Positions 22,038 to 30,379 of a stretch of 50,455 nucleotides of DNA are shown piece by piece. Location of the stretch: contig NZ_JAOSHO010000003.1 in the NCBI RefSeq assembly GCF_025917275.1, positions 1 to 50,455 on the forward strand, given 5' to 3'. Positions within the stretch are counted from its first letter, which is position 1. Each line of letters opens with the position of its first letter. Made by a program: the position numbers and the translations under genes. The DNA is from Pseudomonas agronomica (GTDB lineage: Bacteria; Pseudomonadota; Gammaproteobacteria; Pseudomonadales; Pseudomonadaceae). Below the pieces are notes generated by a model that was not told where the DNA came from, did no database searches, and worked only from the letters and a program-made list of their open reading frames with translations.

Positions 22038-22964
22038 TCAGCGGTTGGCTTCGATCAGCCCCGCCTCGATGAAGCGTACTGAACTTTCCATCGCCAGCTG
22101 ACCTTCCGGTAGCATCTGGGAGTAGAAGTGCCAGGCATGAAACATTGCTGGCCATACTTCCAGATTGACCCGGACACGGTTATCCGCCAAGTGATTGGCG
22201 AGACGCATTGCGTCACTGAGCATCAACTCGTTCTCGCCAATCTGTACCAGAATGGGAGGCAGTCCGGTGACGTCCGCGAATACTGGAGAGGCCAGAGGGT
22301 GATTGGCCAATGTGTCCCCCAGGAATGCCCTGGCAAGAATATCCAGCACCGGCTTTGAGTTCAGAGGATCCAGGCCTTCACGGTTGCTCATTGAAGCACC
22401 GGTGTGTTCAAGGTTGGCCCATGGCGAGATGGAGGAGCCGACCGCAGGCAATGCAAGCCCTTTGGATTTTGCCGCCACCATGACGCTGATAACCATCGCG
22501 CCCCCCGCTGACTCGCCTGCAAATGCGATCTTGCTGGCCGGGGTGTTCTGCTCCAGCAACCACTCATACGCACGCAAGGTGTCGTCGATGGGGGCGGGGA
22601 ACTGATGCTCGGGAGCGAGGCGGTAGTCAGGCATGTACACCCGGGCTCCGAGCATTTTTGCGTAGTTGCCGCCGATGCCGTGGTAGCCGTCAGGACGGCC
22701 GACGATGTAGGCACCACCGTGGATGTACATCAACACGGCGTCGGTCTTTAGTTCGTCTGGGGTAGCCAGCGTGCCGGGCACGCCGCCCATGTCGACGGGT
22801 TCGAATTTGACGCCGATCGGCGCTGGATTTTGCGCGAGCATTTTCGCGTAGGCGTCGCGTATGTCGCTCATTTTCGTGGTGGTATCGATTCCCTTCAGAA
22901 CGGGGACCAGATCGCCAAGGCTGTTGGCCCAGGTTTGGACGGCTGCTTGTACTTCAATGTTCAT
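22038..22964 (-). CDS. HSL-family alpha/beta hydrolase (esterase)
   Basis: A 308-residue cytoplasmic serine esterase of the hormone-sensitive lipase family. The oxyanion motif HGGA is at 82-85, the nucleophile elbow GESAGG at 150-155 (Ser152), and the catalytic His is in MFHAWHFY near residue 277. It probably hydrolyses short-chain esters; the natural substrate is unknown. It is divergent from a LysR gene across 120 bp that contain a LysR-type inverted repeat, which suggests direct control. No signal peptide is present. Confidence 0.88.
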   Translation of the reverse strand: MNIEVQAAVQTWANSLGDLVPVLKGIDTTTKMSDIRDAYAKMLAQNPAPIGVKFEPVDMGGVPGTLATPDELKTDAVLMYIHGGAYIVGRPDGYHGIGGNYAKMLGARVYMPDYRLAPEHQFPAPIDDTLRAYEWLLEQNTPASKIAFAGESAGGAMVISVMVAAKSKGLALPAVGSSISPWANLEHTGASMSNREGLDPLNSKPVLDILARAFLGDTLANHPLASPVFADVTGLPPILVQIGENELMLSDAMRLANHLADNRVRVNLEVWPAMFHAWHFYSQMLPEGQLAMESSVRFIEAGLIEANR

Positions 22965-23022
22965 AAAGACCTCAATCAGGATTACGCAGTGGAGTCGCTA
23001 ATTGAGATGTTATGCTCGGTAT

Positions 23023-23041
23023 TGGGGAATAGGGTTCCCCA
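23023..23041. promoter_or_regulatory. LysR-type inverted repeat between esterase and lysR
   Basis: TGGGGAA-TAGGG-TTCCCCA is a 7-bp inverted repeat with a 5-bp spacer and fits the T-N11-A layout of LysR boxes. GTTATG (23009-23014) and CATAAC (23040-23045) form a second, outer inverted repeat. It lies midway between the two divergent starts. Confidence 0.65.
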
Positions 23042-23084
23042 TAACAGGTGCCAAGCGGCCCGAACATTGCGACCCAGAGGCCCC

Positions 23085-23999
23085 ATGGAACTCCACAACC
23101 TGAACGATATCGCAGCGTTTGTAAGCTCGGTAAACGCTGGAAGCTTCACGGCGGCAGCCAAGCAACTCGGTCTTACCCGCTCGGCAGTAGGGAAGTCGAT
23201 TGTCCGGCTGGAAGCCCGATTGCAGGTGCGTTTACTCAACCGTACAACCCGCAGCCTGAGCATGACGGATGATGGTCAGATTCTGTATGAGCGATGTGTT
23301 GGCGTGTTGCAGGATCTGGACGATGTGGAGGACGCCCTCGCGTTTCGTCGCTCTACACCCAGTGGGAGATTACGGATGAGCCTGCCCGTTGCCTTGGGCA
23401 GGCTTCACGTTCTCCATCACATCCAGTGCTGCTTGGAAGATTGGCCTTCGCTCGGCATCGACGCCACGTTCTCCGACAGGCTGGTGGACCTGATCGATGA
23501 GGGGTTCGACTTGGCGATTCGCATTGGTCCTCCCAAGGAGGACTCCAGGTTACTCACCCGCACGGTGGCATATCAGCAAATGATCACCTGCGCTTCGCCA
23601 AAATACCTGGCTGCGCATCCGACCCCGCAGACGCCCGGAGACCTGTCAGCACACGCGTGCCTGCATTTCGTGAGCGGTGGAAGATTGCTTCCCTGGAATT
23701 TTCGAGTGAACGATCAGCCTGTTTCCATCATTCATGCTGGGCGTTTGCAGATGGACAGCGCTGAGGCTTTGCATCAATCCGCTATCGCGGGCTTGGGAAT
23801 CGCAACGCTGCCATCCTATGTCATTAACGATGAGCTACGCAGTGGCAAGCTCGTTCAACTGCTCGCAGAGTATGCCGAGGCAGCGGAGCCTATCCGGGTG
23901 ATCTACCCGAGCAAGCGACACCTGTCTCCCAAGGTGCGCCTCTTCATCGATAAGCTTGTTGAAGCATGGTCGCCCTGTCCGCCATGGGAGCGACGTTAG
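23085..23999 (+). CDS. LysR family transcriptional regulator
   Basis: A 304-residue LysR regulator. The winged helix-turn-helix lies at about 4-62 (FVSSVNAGSFTAAAKQLGLT, RSAVGKSIVRLEARLQVRLL) and a periplasmic-binding-like effector domain at about 90-295. The start at 23085 (MELHNLNDIAAF) has AGAGG upstream and matches the family; the frame runs further upstream only as antisense to the esterase. It likely controls the divergent esterase through the repeat at 23023-23041. It might also act on the downstream MFS gene. Confidence 0.92.
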   Translation: MELHNLNDIAAFVSSVNAGSFTAAAKQLGLTRSAVGKSIVRLEARLQVRLLNRTTRSLSMTDDGQILYERCVGVLQDLDDVEDALAFRRSTPSGRLRMSLPVALGRLHVLHHIQCCLEDWPSLGIDATFSDRLVDLIDEGFDLAIRIGPPKEDSRLLTRTVAYQQMITCASPKYLAAHPTPQTPGDLSAHACLHFVSGGRLLPWNFRVNDQPVSIIHAGRLQMDSAEALHQSAIAGLGIATLPSYVINDELRSGKLVQLLAEYAEAAEPIRVIYPSKRHLSPKVRLFIDKLVEAWSPCPPWERR

Positions 24000-24080
24000 A
24001 GCAACGTAGGTTTAGCTTGCCCCTTCCAAAGCGAGAGCCCCCCTCGCATCTCGTCAACCTGTGCCAAAAATTCAAAGCAG

Positions 24081-24107
24081 GTGTGATTTTCTAGCTATAT
24101 CCATCAA
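24081..24107. promoter_or_regulatory. Shared 27-bp element, copy 1, upstream of MFS
   Basis: This stretch matches 37079-37105, upstream of the cupin gene, at 23 of 27 positions. Invariant blocks are GTGTGA, TAGCTAT and CATCAA. Both copies are preceded by CCTGTG...CAGG half-sites (here from 24058 and 24079). It lies 140 bp before the MFS start. A common regulator or promoter architecture is inferred. Confidence 0.6.
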
Positions 24108-24164
24108 ATCTCGTCGAGCCGTAATCTTGGATACGGTGGCTTGGAACACTTCCCATGTTCTTGG

Positions 24165-24211
24165 TCATCTGTAACGCCGACGATGTATGTGCTGTGCACT
24201 GATCATCTGTA
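24165..24211. repeat. Direct repeat TCATCTGTA before the MFS gene
   Basis: TCATCTGTA occurs at 24165-24173 and 24203-24211, 38 bp apart start to start, close to the MFS start at 24248. It may be a paired regulator half-site. Apart from this and the 27-bp element, the 248-bp gap after the LysR gene holds nothing recognised. Confidence 0.4.
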
Positions 24212-24247
24212 GGGACAATAAAAATAACATCTACGGGAGATAATCCT

Positions 24248-25636
24248 ATGGGACTCGCTCAAGAAAAAGCTGGTGCTGTTCCGTCGTTTACACGGGTGTC
24301 CAAAGGAGCGGGTGCCGCCTCATGGGGAGCAATGGCTTTGCTCTGGCTGGTCTATGCCATGGATGCGAACTCACGTCAGATGTTCTTCATGGTATTGCCC
24401 TCGATCACCAGCGAGTTCAAGACCAGCGCCGAGCTGACGGGGCTACTCGCAGCGTTCATCACCATTGCGACATCATTGATCGCCGTGCCTTGCATGATCT
24501 GGGCAGACAAAGGCGGGCAGGGCTGGATGAGGAAATATCGCCACCTGCCGATCGTGATTGCCTACACCCTGTTTACCTTTTTGACCGGTTTGAATTTTCT
24601 CACCGCCTCACTGGGTATGCTCGTCGCGTTGCAGGTGGTCTCCCACGCGTTCGGTGGTGCGGGTGAGGCAATTGAAGTCACGTCCCTGTCCGAATGGTGG
24701 TCGCGTGAGCGGCGCGGTTTTGCGCTGGGCCTGCACCACACGGGCTATCCGTGGGGGACGCTGATCGGCGGCCTGGCAATCAGTGCATTGCTGAACGCCT
24801 ACGGTCCTGAGAACTGGCGCCTGGCGTTCCTGCTGTTCCCCGTGCCAATGATCATCATCTTCTCGATCTACTGGTGGTTCTGCACCAAAAAACGCTACGA
24901 GTCCTTCGTTGATCATGTACGTGATGTCGGTGAAACCGTTCCGGCACTGAGCGCGGCGCAAGGGACGGTGGTAGCTCCCGAAGGTGCTTTTCGCTCCGCC
25001 ATCCGCAACCCGAACATCAGCACCATCGCCCTGGTCTCGATGCTCGCCATCGTCGGTTATTTCGGCATCAGTTTCTGGCTGCCGCAATACCTGGCCTTCG
25101 TGGCTCATTACAACTTTGCCGAGGCAGCCGCCTATTCGGTGCTGTTCACCATCACCGGCGGTCTTGGGCAAATAGCCTGGGGCTGGATCTCGGATCGGCT
25201 GGGTCGCAAGTTATGCCTGGTGATTGTGTTCGCCTGGCTGGCAATCGGTATGTACCTGTTCAAGTTCTCGTCGGTAAGCCTGACCTGGCTGATCTGCATC
25301 CAACTGTTCGCCGGGTTTGCCATGAACGCGCCCTACACGCTGCTCTATGCGATTGCCTTTGACTCGGCCAAACCTGGCACCACAGGCATCGCCGGTTCCA
25401 TTGTCAACGTGGGGATTTACGCAGGCGGCTTCGGTCCCTTTGTGATCGGCATGTTCATCGGCGCCGGTGGTGGGTTCGATCAAGCCTCCGGCTACAACTA
25501 CGCCCTCTATTTCATTTCCGGACTGATGATCATAGCCGCGCTGGTTACGGCTTTCTTCACCCGGGAAACCACGGGATGGTTCCTCAAGCACGACAAAGCG
25601 TGGGTGTCCAAAGCCTCTTGCAACATGGCGACCTGA
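24248..25636 (+). CDS. MFS transporter, probable organic acid/aromatic importer
   Basis: A 462-residue major facilitator with twelve membrane segments (LLWLVYAMDANSRQMFFMVL; loop motif WGWISDRLGRKL). The pattern resembles anion:cation or aromatic-acid:proton symporters used for uptake of carboxylates, though the substrate is not readable. The context is two hydrolases downstream and an upstream element shared with the cupin dioxygenase gene. This suggests it imports a substrate of the same catabolic route. The start is the ATG at 24248, preceded by GGGAGA. Confidence 0.85.
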   Translation: MGLAQEKAGAVPSFTRVSKGAGAASWGAMALLWLVYAMDANSRQMFFMVLPSITSEFKTSAELTGLLAAFITIATSLIAVPCMIWADKGGQGWMRKYRHLPIVIAYTLFTFLTGLNFLTASLGMLVALQVVSHAFGGAGEAIEVTSLSEWWSRERRGFALGLHHTGYPWGTLIGGLAISALLNAYGPENWRLAFLLFPVPMIIIFSIYWWFCTKKRYESFVDHVRDVGETVPALSAAQGTVVAPEGAFRSAIRNPNISTIALVSMLAIVGYFGISFWLPQYLAFVAHYNFAEAAAYSVLFTITGGLGQIAWGWISDRLGRKLCLVIVFAWLAIGMYLFKFSSVSLTWLICIQLFAGFAMNAPYTLLYAIAFDSAKPGTTGIAGSIVNVGIYAGGFGPFVIGMFIGAGGGFDQASGYNYALYFISGLMIIAALVTAFFTRETTGWFLKHDKAWVSKASCNMAT

Positions 25637-25717
25637 GACCCTTCGGCTCACGCCATGCGTAATGCCTGCAACCTATAAAAAATCCCTCGTGGGATGTCCA
25701 ATGTCAGGAGAAATTAC

Positions 25718-26938
25718 ATGACACTCATAAAAGATGGTCAGTGGTTGAATCAGTTCGCCGAGGAGCTCAACAGCGACGCTGACTGGACAGCCGCGGCGCG
25801 CTATTTCGATGGACGGATCCAGTTCAAGCACGACAGTGGTTTTTCCACCCTGGCGGTTCTATCTGGCAAGGTCGTCGCGGTTTTTCCCGAAGGGAGTCCA
25901 TTGGGAGCCGATATTGTCGTTTCCGGCCCGGATGATGAATGGCAGCGCGTTCTGGATGGCAAGATTGACTGGTTCGAGGCTCTCTCGCCAGGACTGGGCA
26001 GGCTTGAGTTAGAAGGGAATGTTGTCGCGGCCTGGCAATACGTAGATGTCATGGCCCGGGCGTTTGATGCGATGAAGCGTGTCGGCAAGCCAAAAGGGGA
26101 AAGCCGCGTCTCCTGGTCCCCCGGCCCCAAACCGTCGGGCAAGGAAACCACTGGGCACTACATCACCGTTGATGGTGTTCGCGTCTATTACGAGGAAGCG
26201 GGGCAGGGTCACCCCATCGTCTGCTTCCATGCCGCGTCCCAGGACTCGCTCATGTATCGCCATGTGCTTGATGGCTTGTCGGATGAGTTTCGGGTGATTG
26301 CAGTCGATGCACCCGGTCATTCAAAGTCGGAGCTACCAGCCTCCGGTCCGTTTCATAGCCTGACACGCCACGCCGAGTTCAACGAGCGCTTGATGCAGGC
26401 CCTGGGGCTGGAACGCCCGACAATCATCGGATGTTCCATGGGAGGCAATCTCGTATTGGAGCTGGGCGCCCGTAACCCTGACGCCTACAGCGCGATCATT
26501 TCAGCCGAAGGGGCTGATTACACGCCGACAGTCTCGGATTTCTTCCTCGACATGCTGCTCATGAACGGCACGCAAATCATTGGCGCATGGTCGCGTTCGA
26601 TGACGGGTTATCGGACGCCGCCCGACCGCGCCCAGGAAGTGGTCTGGCAGATCTCCCGCACTACGCCGCAAGTCATGCGTGGAGACCTGACCGGCTACGC
26701 CAATTTCGATCAGCGCTGCGAGGTAGGAAAAATCAAGGCGCCGGTGATGTTGCTGCGCGGTGATGCTGATTGGTTGGTCTATCAGGAAAAAGTCGAAGAA
26801 ACGGCATCAAGAATTCCCGGCAGCAAGATCGCCGTGCTCGCTGGCACGGGGCACTACCCAATGACCGAGAACCCTCTTGAATTCTGCGACACCGTCCGAA
26901 GCTTCCTGCGTGAAGCAGGGCTTGGAAGCACAAGCTGA
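25718..26938 (+). CDS. SCP2-like domain fused to alpha/beta hydrolase
   Basis: A 406-residue two-domain protein. Residues ~5-125 resemble an SCP2-like lipid-binding domain (DWTAAARYFDGRIQF, LGRLELEGNVVAAWQY). Residues ~145-400 form an alpha/beta hydrolase with nucleophile Ser240 (GCSMGG), an acid in LRGDADW and a terminal His in GTGHYPMTENP. The start at 25718 has AGGAG seven bases upstream. The second domain fits an esterase or C-C/lactone hydrolase. The SCP2-like part may present a hydrophobic substrate. It follows the MFS gene after 81 bp and precedes another hydrolase. Confidence 0.8.
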   Translation: MTLIKDGQWLNQFAEELNSDADWTAAARYFDGRIQFKHDSGFSTLAVLSGKVVAVFPEGSPLGADIVVSGPDDEWQRVLDGKIDWFEALSPGLGRLELEGNVVAAWQYVDVMARAFDAMKRVGKPKGESRVSWSPGPKPSGKETTGHYITVDGVRVYYEEAGQGHPIVCFHAASQDSLMYRHVLDGLSDEFRVIAVDAPGHSKSELPASGPFHSLTRHAEFNERLMQALGLERPTIIGCSMGGNLVLELGARNPDAYSAIISAEGADYTPTVSDFFLDMLLMNGTQIIGAWSRSMTGYRTPPDRAQEVVWQISRTTPQVMRGDLTGYANFDQRCEVGKIKAPVMLLRGDADWLVYQEKVEETASRIPGSKIAVLAGTGHYPMTENPLEFCDTVRSFLREAGLGSTS

Positions 26939-27036
26939 CACGCTCCGAGCAACCCTTCATCTTACAAAAATAAAAGTGAGCAGGCGTGCAATGCCTCGCT
27001 TGCTTATTTGAAAGCTGGTCTTCGAGGAGAATCAAC

Positions 27037-27873
27037 ATGCTGCCGGTCGCCAATTCGCAAGGTAAAAACGTTCAGGTCAATGGCACGACGCTTTGGGTGG
27101 AAGATACAGGCGAGGCCCATCTTCCCGTCGTTCTTTGTCTTCATTCCTGTTTTCTCGACGGAGCGATGTTCGATGGCCTGGTCGAGGCAGCTGCAGGAAA
27201 GTTTCGGGTCGTACGCCCTGACTTCAGAGGGCAGGGCAAAAGCGCACTGGACGATGTCGATATCATCACCATGGACCAGTGCGCTGACGACATGGCCGCG
27301 TTGATTGAAGCGCTGCAGTTGAAGGACATCAACGTCATGGCTCAGTCGATGGGCGGCGATGTGGCCTTTCGACTGATCGCCAAGCACCAAAACCTGTTTC
27401 GATCCCTGGTGGTGGCTGGATCTTCGGCCTGCGGTGAGCCGCCGGAGCAAGGAGCGCGTTTTGCGCAATGGGTTATCGACGCGGGTGAACAAGGGTTCAC
27501 CGGTGACATTCTCGAGATGACCATGGAAGTGATGTTCGGCAAGACTACGCGTAACAACCCCGAAAAGAAGGAGCTGATCTCGTTCTGGCGCAAGCGCATT
27601 GAGGCGCTGCCCAAAACGCTGCGTCCTGCCATGAAAGGCGTTATGCACCGCGAAAGCTCTGTCGCGCTGTTGTCTTCGATCCAAATCCCAGTGCTGATCA
27701 TCAACGGAGAGGAAGACATGCCGCGCCCTCCGGCGTGGTCCGATGAAATGAAGCGAGAGCTGCCCAATTCGAAACTCATTCGCCTCGGCAAGATAGGGCA
27801 TAGCCCGACCTTGGAAGCGCCCGAGCAGGTGCTTCCCGCGATCATCGAGTTCTACTCCGATCCACGCGTATAG
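27037..27873 (+). CDS. Alpha/beta hydrolase
   Basis: A 278-residue alpha/beta hydrolase with Ser104 in the nucleophile elbow (MAQSMGGDVA), an acidic residue in NGEEDMPRPP and a C-terminal His (GKIGHSPTLEAPEQ). The family includes ring-fission-product, lactone and ester hydrolases, and the sequence alone does not choose between them. The ATG is preceded by GAGGAG. It is the last gene of the MFS-hydrolase-hydrolase set; spacings of 81 and 98 bp suggest one transcript. Confidence 0.85.
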   Translation: MLPVANSQGKNVQVNGTTLWVEDTGEAHLPVVLCLHSCFLDGAMFDGLVEAAAGKFRVVRPDFRGQGKSALDDVDIITMDQCADDMAALIEALQLKDINVMAQSMGGDVAFRLIAKHQNLFRSLVVAGSSACGEPPEQGARFAQWVIDAGEQGFTGDILEMTMEVMFGKTTRNNPEKKELISFWRKRIEALPKTLRPAMKGVMHRESSVALLSSIQIPVLIINGEEDMPRPPAWSDEMKRELPNSKLIRLGKIGHSPTLEAPEQVLPAIIEFYSDPRV

Positions 27874-27987
27874 AGGAACGGCATTCTTGGCTCGCTGCAT
27901 TTAAAAAAGCTGACGTTTTCGCGAGCAATTACCGCTTTTGCACGGCGCGGAGGCTTTGGCGTTTTCCGCTCCCGTGACTTAATAAAA

Positions 27988-28002
27988 CTGAAGCGTTTTC
28001 AG
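27988..28002. promoter_or_regulatory. Cre-like operator, site 1
   Basis: CTGAAGCGTTTTCAG has CTGAA/TTCAG arms around a central GCGTT. It is the least regular of three LacI-type sites upstream of the ABC operon (one extra base in the spacer). Confidence 0.5.
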
Positions 28003-28053
28003 ACAGGAGGCCACAGCCATGCGCTTGACACTGCTCAGTTTCTGGCAATAAAT

Positions 28054-28067
28054 ATGAAGCGCTTCAT
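28054..28067. promoter_or_regulatory. Cre-like operator, site 2
   Basis: ATGAAGCGCTTCAT is a perfect 14-bp palindrome with a central CG, fitting LacI/GalR-family operators. It lies about 145 bp before the ABC operon start. Confidence 0.7.
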
Positions 28068-28153
28068 AAATTAGCTTGATTGATAACAAATCTAAAAGCG
28101 AACCTTTCATGCACACGTGCGCGTTGGCTTTGACACGCACTAAAAGAAAAATA

Positions 28154-28165
28154 TGAAACGGTTCA
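28154..28165. promoter_or_regulatory. Cre-like operator, site 3
   Basis: TGAAACGGTTCA has TGAA/TTCA arms around a central CG and lies 44 bp before the ABC operon start. It is likely within or just downstream of the promoter. The rest of the 336-bp gap 27874-28209 shows no gene. Confidence 0.65.
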
Positions 28166-28209
28166 AATAGTGCCCCGGTGCGCTGGCTCCAAACCAGGAG
28201 ATAACAACA

Positions 28210-29421
28210 ATGAGTACAAAAAACTGGGCTAAAACCGCCTGCGTCCTGCTTTCCCTGACCACGCCAATTGCCGTGTATGCGGACGTCAAAATGGGTGCTC
28301 TCTATCCCTTCAGTGGTTCTCTGGCTCTGCTTGGAGATGAGAGCTATCGTGGCCTTGAAATCGCCGTGGCGGAGCGTAACGCTGCTGGAGGCTTGAAGGG
28401 CGAGCAAATAAAATTACTCAAGGCCGATGCGGTCGATGCAGGCCAGGCGGTAGGTGCCGCTCGGAAACTGACGTCTGTTGAAAATGTCACCGCCGTGTTC
28501 GGCAGCTATTCTTCAGCGCTTTCATTTGCCGCCACCCAAGTTACGGAAATGGCCGGTGTGCCGTATTTCGAGCTGGGCGCAGTTTCGGACAACATCACCG
28601 AGCGTGACCTCAAATACGTCATGCGTAGCAATCCAACCGCGAAAAACTTCGCGCAAGGCACCATTACCGCCATTACTGAAATCGTGGCGCCCTCGCTCAA
28701 GGTTGATCCCAAGCAGCTCAAGATTGCGATCATTCACGAAGACGCGTTGTACGGCACGACCATCGCCGGGTTCCAGAAGCAGCTGGCGCAAGAGAAGGGC
28801 TTGAGCGTGGTCGAGGTGTTGCCCTATTCAGCCAAAGCCGTGGACCTCTCATCGCTTATCCTGCGTTTGAAAGGGTCGCAAGCGGACGTGGTGTTGCAGA
28901 CCAGTTACCAGAACGATACGACCCTGTTTTTCCGTCAGGTCCGTGAAGCCGGTTTCAAACCTAAAGCCGTGATCGGGGCCGGTGGCGGTTATTCCATGCA
29001 GGACACGGTAAAAGTTGTCGGCGCAGAAAACATGGAAGGTGTTCTGGATGTGGATTTCCCTCAGTTCCAAACCAATGAAAACGGTGCGCCGGGTATCAGC
29101 GCGTTCACCAGAGCTTATAAGGATCGCTTCGGTAGCGAGCCGCGCTCAGGCCACAGCCTGATCAACTATGTTGGCGCAAAAATCTTCCTCGATGCCATGG
29201 AAAAAAGTCCTTCGTTGGAGGCTGATGCCATCCGCGCATCGGTGGCGAGCGTGGATACTCCTGCGGGTGGAACGGCCGCAGGCATCGGCGCCAAATTCGC
29301 TGAGAACGGCCAGAACCAGCGCGCCAACACCGCAATCATGCAGTGGCAGAACGGACTGTTGAAAACCGTCTACCCCGAAGCGGCAGCCGTAGCAAAAGCC
29401 CGTTTTTCCGACCAACCCTGA
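28210..29421 (+). CDS. ABC transporter substrate-binding protein, LivK type
   Basis: A 403-residue periplasmic binding protein of the branched-chain amino acid/amide family (peripla_BP_6). A Sec signal peptide covers about residues 1-25 (ending VYA), and the mature start DVKMGALYPFSGSLALLGDE is typical. In Pseudomonas many such proteins bind aromatic acids, amides or other carboxylates rather than Leu/Ile/Val. The ATG has GGAG nine bases upstream. It is the first gene of a seven-gene operon behind three cre-like palindromes. Confidence 0.9.
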   Translation: MSTKNWAKTACVLLSLTTPIAVYADVKMGALYPFSGSLALLGDESYRGLEIAVAERNAAGGLKGEQIKLLKADAVDAGQAVGAARKLTSVENVTAVFGSYSSALSFAATQVTEMAGVPYFELGAVSDNITERDLKYVMRSNPTAKNFAQGTITAITEIVAPSLKVDPKQLKIAIIHEDALYGTTIAGFQKQLAQEKGLSVVEVLPYSAKAVDLSSLILRLKGSQADVVLQTSYQNDTTLFFRQVREAGFKPKAVIGAGGGYSMQDTVKVVGAENMEGVLDVDFPQFQTNENGAPGISAFTRAYKDRFGSEPRSGHSLINYVGAKIFLDAMEKSPSLEADAIRASVASVDTPAGGTAAGIGAKFAENGQNQRANTAIMQWQNGLLKTVYPEAAAVAKARFSDQP

Positions 29422-29492
29422 AGCCTGCAACCCTGCTGAAGCTCGATTGCTGGGCTTCACGGGTTCGTTCGCGCGCAAAGAGGGCGCAAACC

Positions 29493-30368
29493 GTGGAAAT
29501 TTTTATTCAGCTCCTTTTGAACGGCTTATTGCTCGGTGGCACGCTGGCCATCATCAGCATCGGCCTGACCCTTATTTTCGGCATCGTCAGGGTCGTCAAC
29601 TTCGCCCACGGCGAGTTCCTGATGATGGGGCTGTACGCGGTCTATCTGATGAACGCGCACTTTGGCATTCATCCCTATGTAGCGATCATTCCCACCACGA
29701 TCATCTTGTTCGCCGCGGGGGCCGCCATGCAGCGGTTCATCATCCAGCCGCTGCTCAGCGCCGAAGGGCATATCCAGATATTTGCCACCGTGGGTGTTTC
29801 GATCGCCTTGATGAACGGCGCGCTGTTGATCTTCGGCGCCGACGTCATGACGGTGCAGAACATCAGTCTCGGGACCGGTGCGGTCAGCATGGGCGCATTT
29901 CGTGTAAGCAGCGGTCAGTTGATTACCTTCGCGATGTCAATTGCCCTGGTCGCAGGCTTGCACTGGTTTTTGCAGAACACCTTCCTGGGACGAGCTGTTC
30001 GGGCCACTGCCCAACATCGTAACGCCGCGCAATTGATGGGCGTCAACGTCAAGAAAATCTACATATTCGCGTTCGGCCTGGGTTGCGCCTGCCTGGGTAT
30101 CGCATCAGGTCTGATCGCGCCTCAGTACCCGGTCTTCCCAACGGTTGGTACGTTCTTTGTCCTGACTGCATTCGTGATCGTTGTGCTCGGAGGACTGGGC
30201 AGCCTGTCCGGTGCTCTCGTTGGCTCGATGCTGATCGGCATCGTCGACAGTCTCGCCGGTTACTACATCGCGCCGGACCTCAAGGAGGTCGTCTATTTCT
30301 CGATTTTCCTGGGCATCCTGGTGTTCCGCCCGACGGGTCTTTTTGGCGCCGGTCGCGGGTCTGAGTAA
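29493..30368 (+). CDS. ABC transporter permease, LivH type
   Basis: A 291-residue inner-membrane permease with about eight helices. Family segments are clear: NGLLLGGTLAIISIGLTLIFG, VVNFAHGEFLMMG, GRAVRATAQHRNAAQLMGVN and VIVVLGGLGSLSGALVGS. The start is a GTG at 29493 with AGAGGG upstream, which gives the family's usual N-terminus. The frame runs back into the binding-protein gene, but that extension is not membrane-like. It forms the channel with the LivM part of the next gene. Confidence 0.88.
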   Translation: MEIFIQLLLNGLLLGGTLAIISIGLTLIFGIVRVVNFAHGEFLMMGLYAVYLMNAHFGIHPYVAIIPTTIILFAAGAAMQRFIIQPLLSAEGHIQIFATVGVSIALMNGALLIFGADVMTVQNISLGTGAVSMGAFRVSSGQLITFAMSIALVAGLHWFLQNTFLGRAVRATAQHRNAAQLMGVNVKKIYIFAFGLGCACLGIASGLIAPQYPVFPTVGTFFVLTAFVIVVLGGLGSLSGALVGSMLIGIVDSLAGYYIAPDLKEVVYFSIFLGILVFRPTGLFGAGRGSE

Positions 30369-30379
30369 GGAGAATGGTC

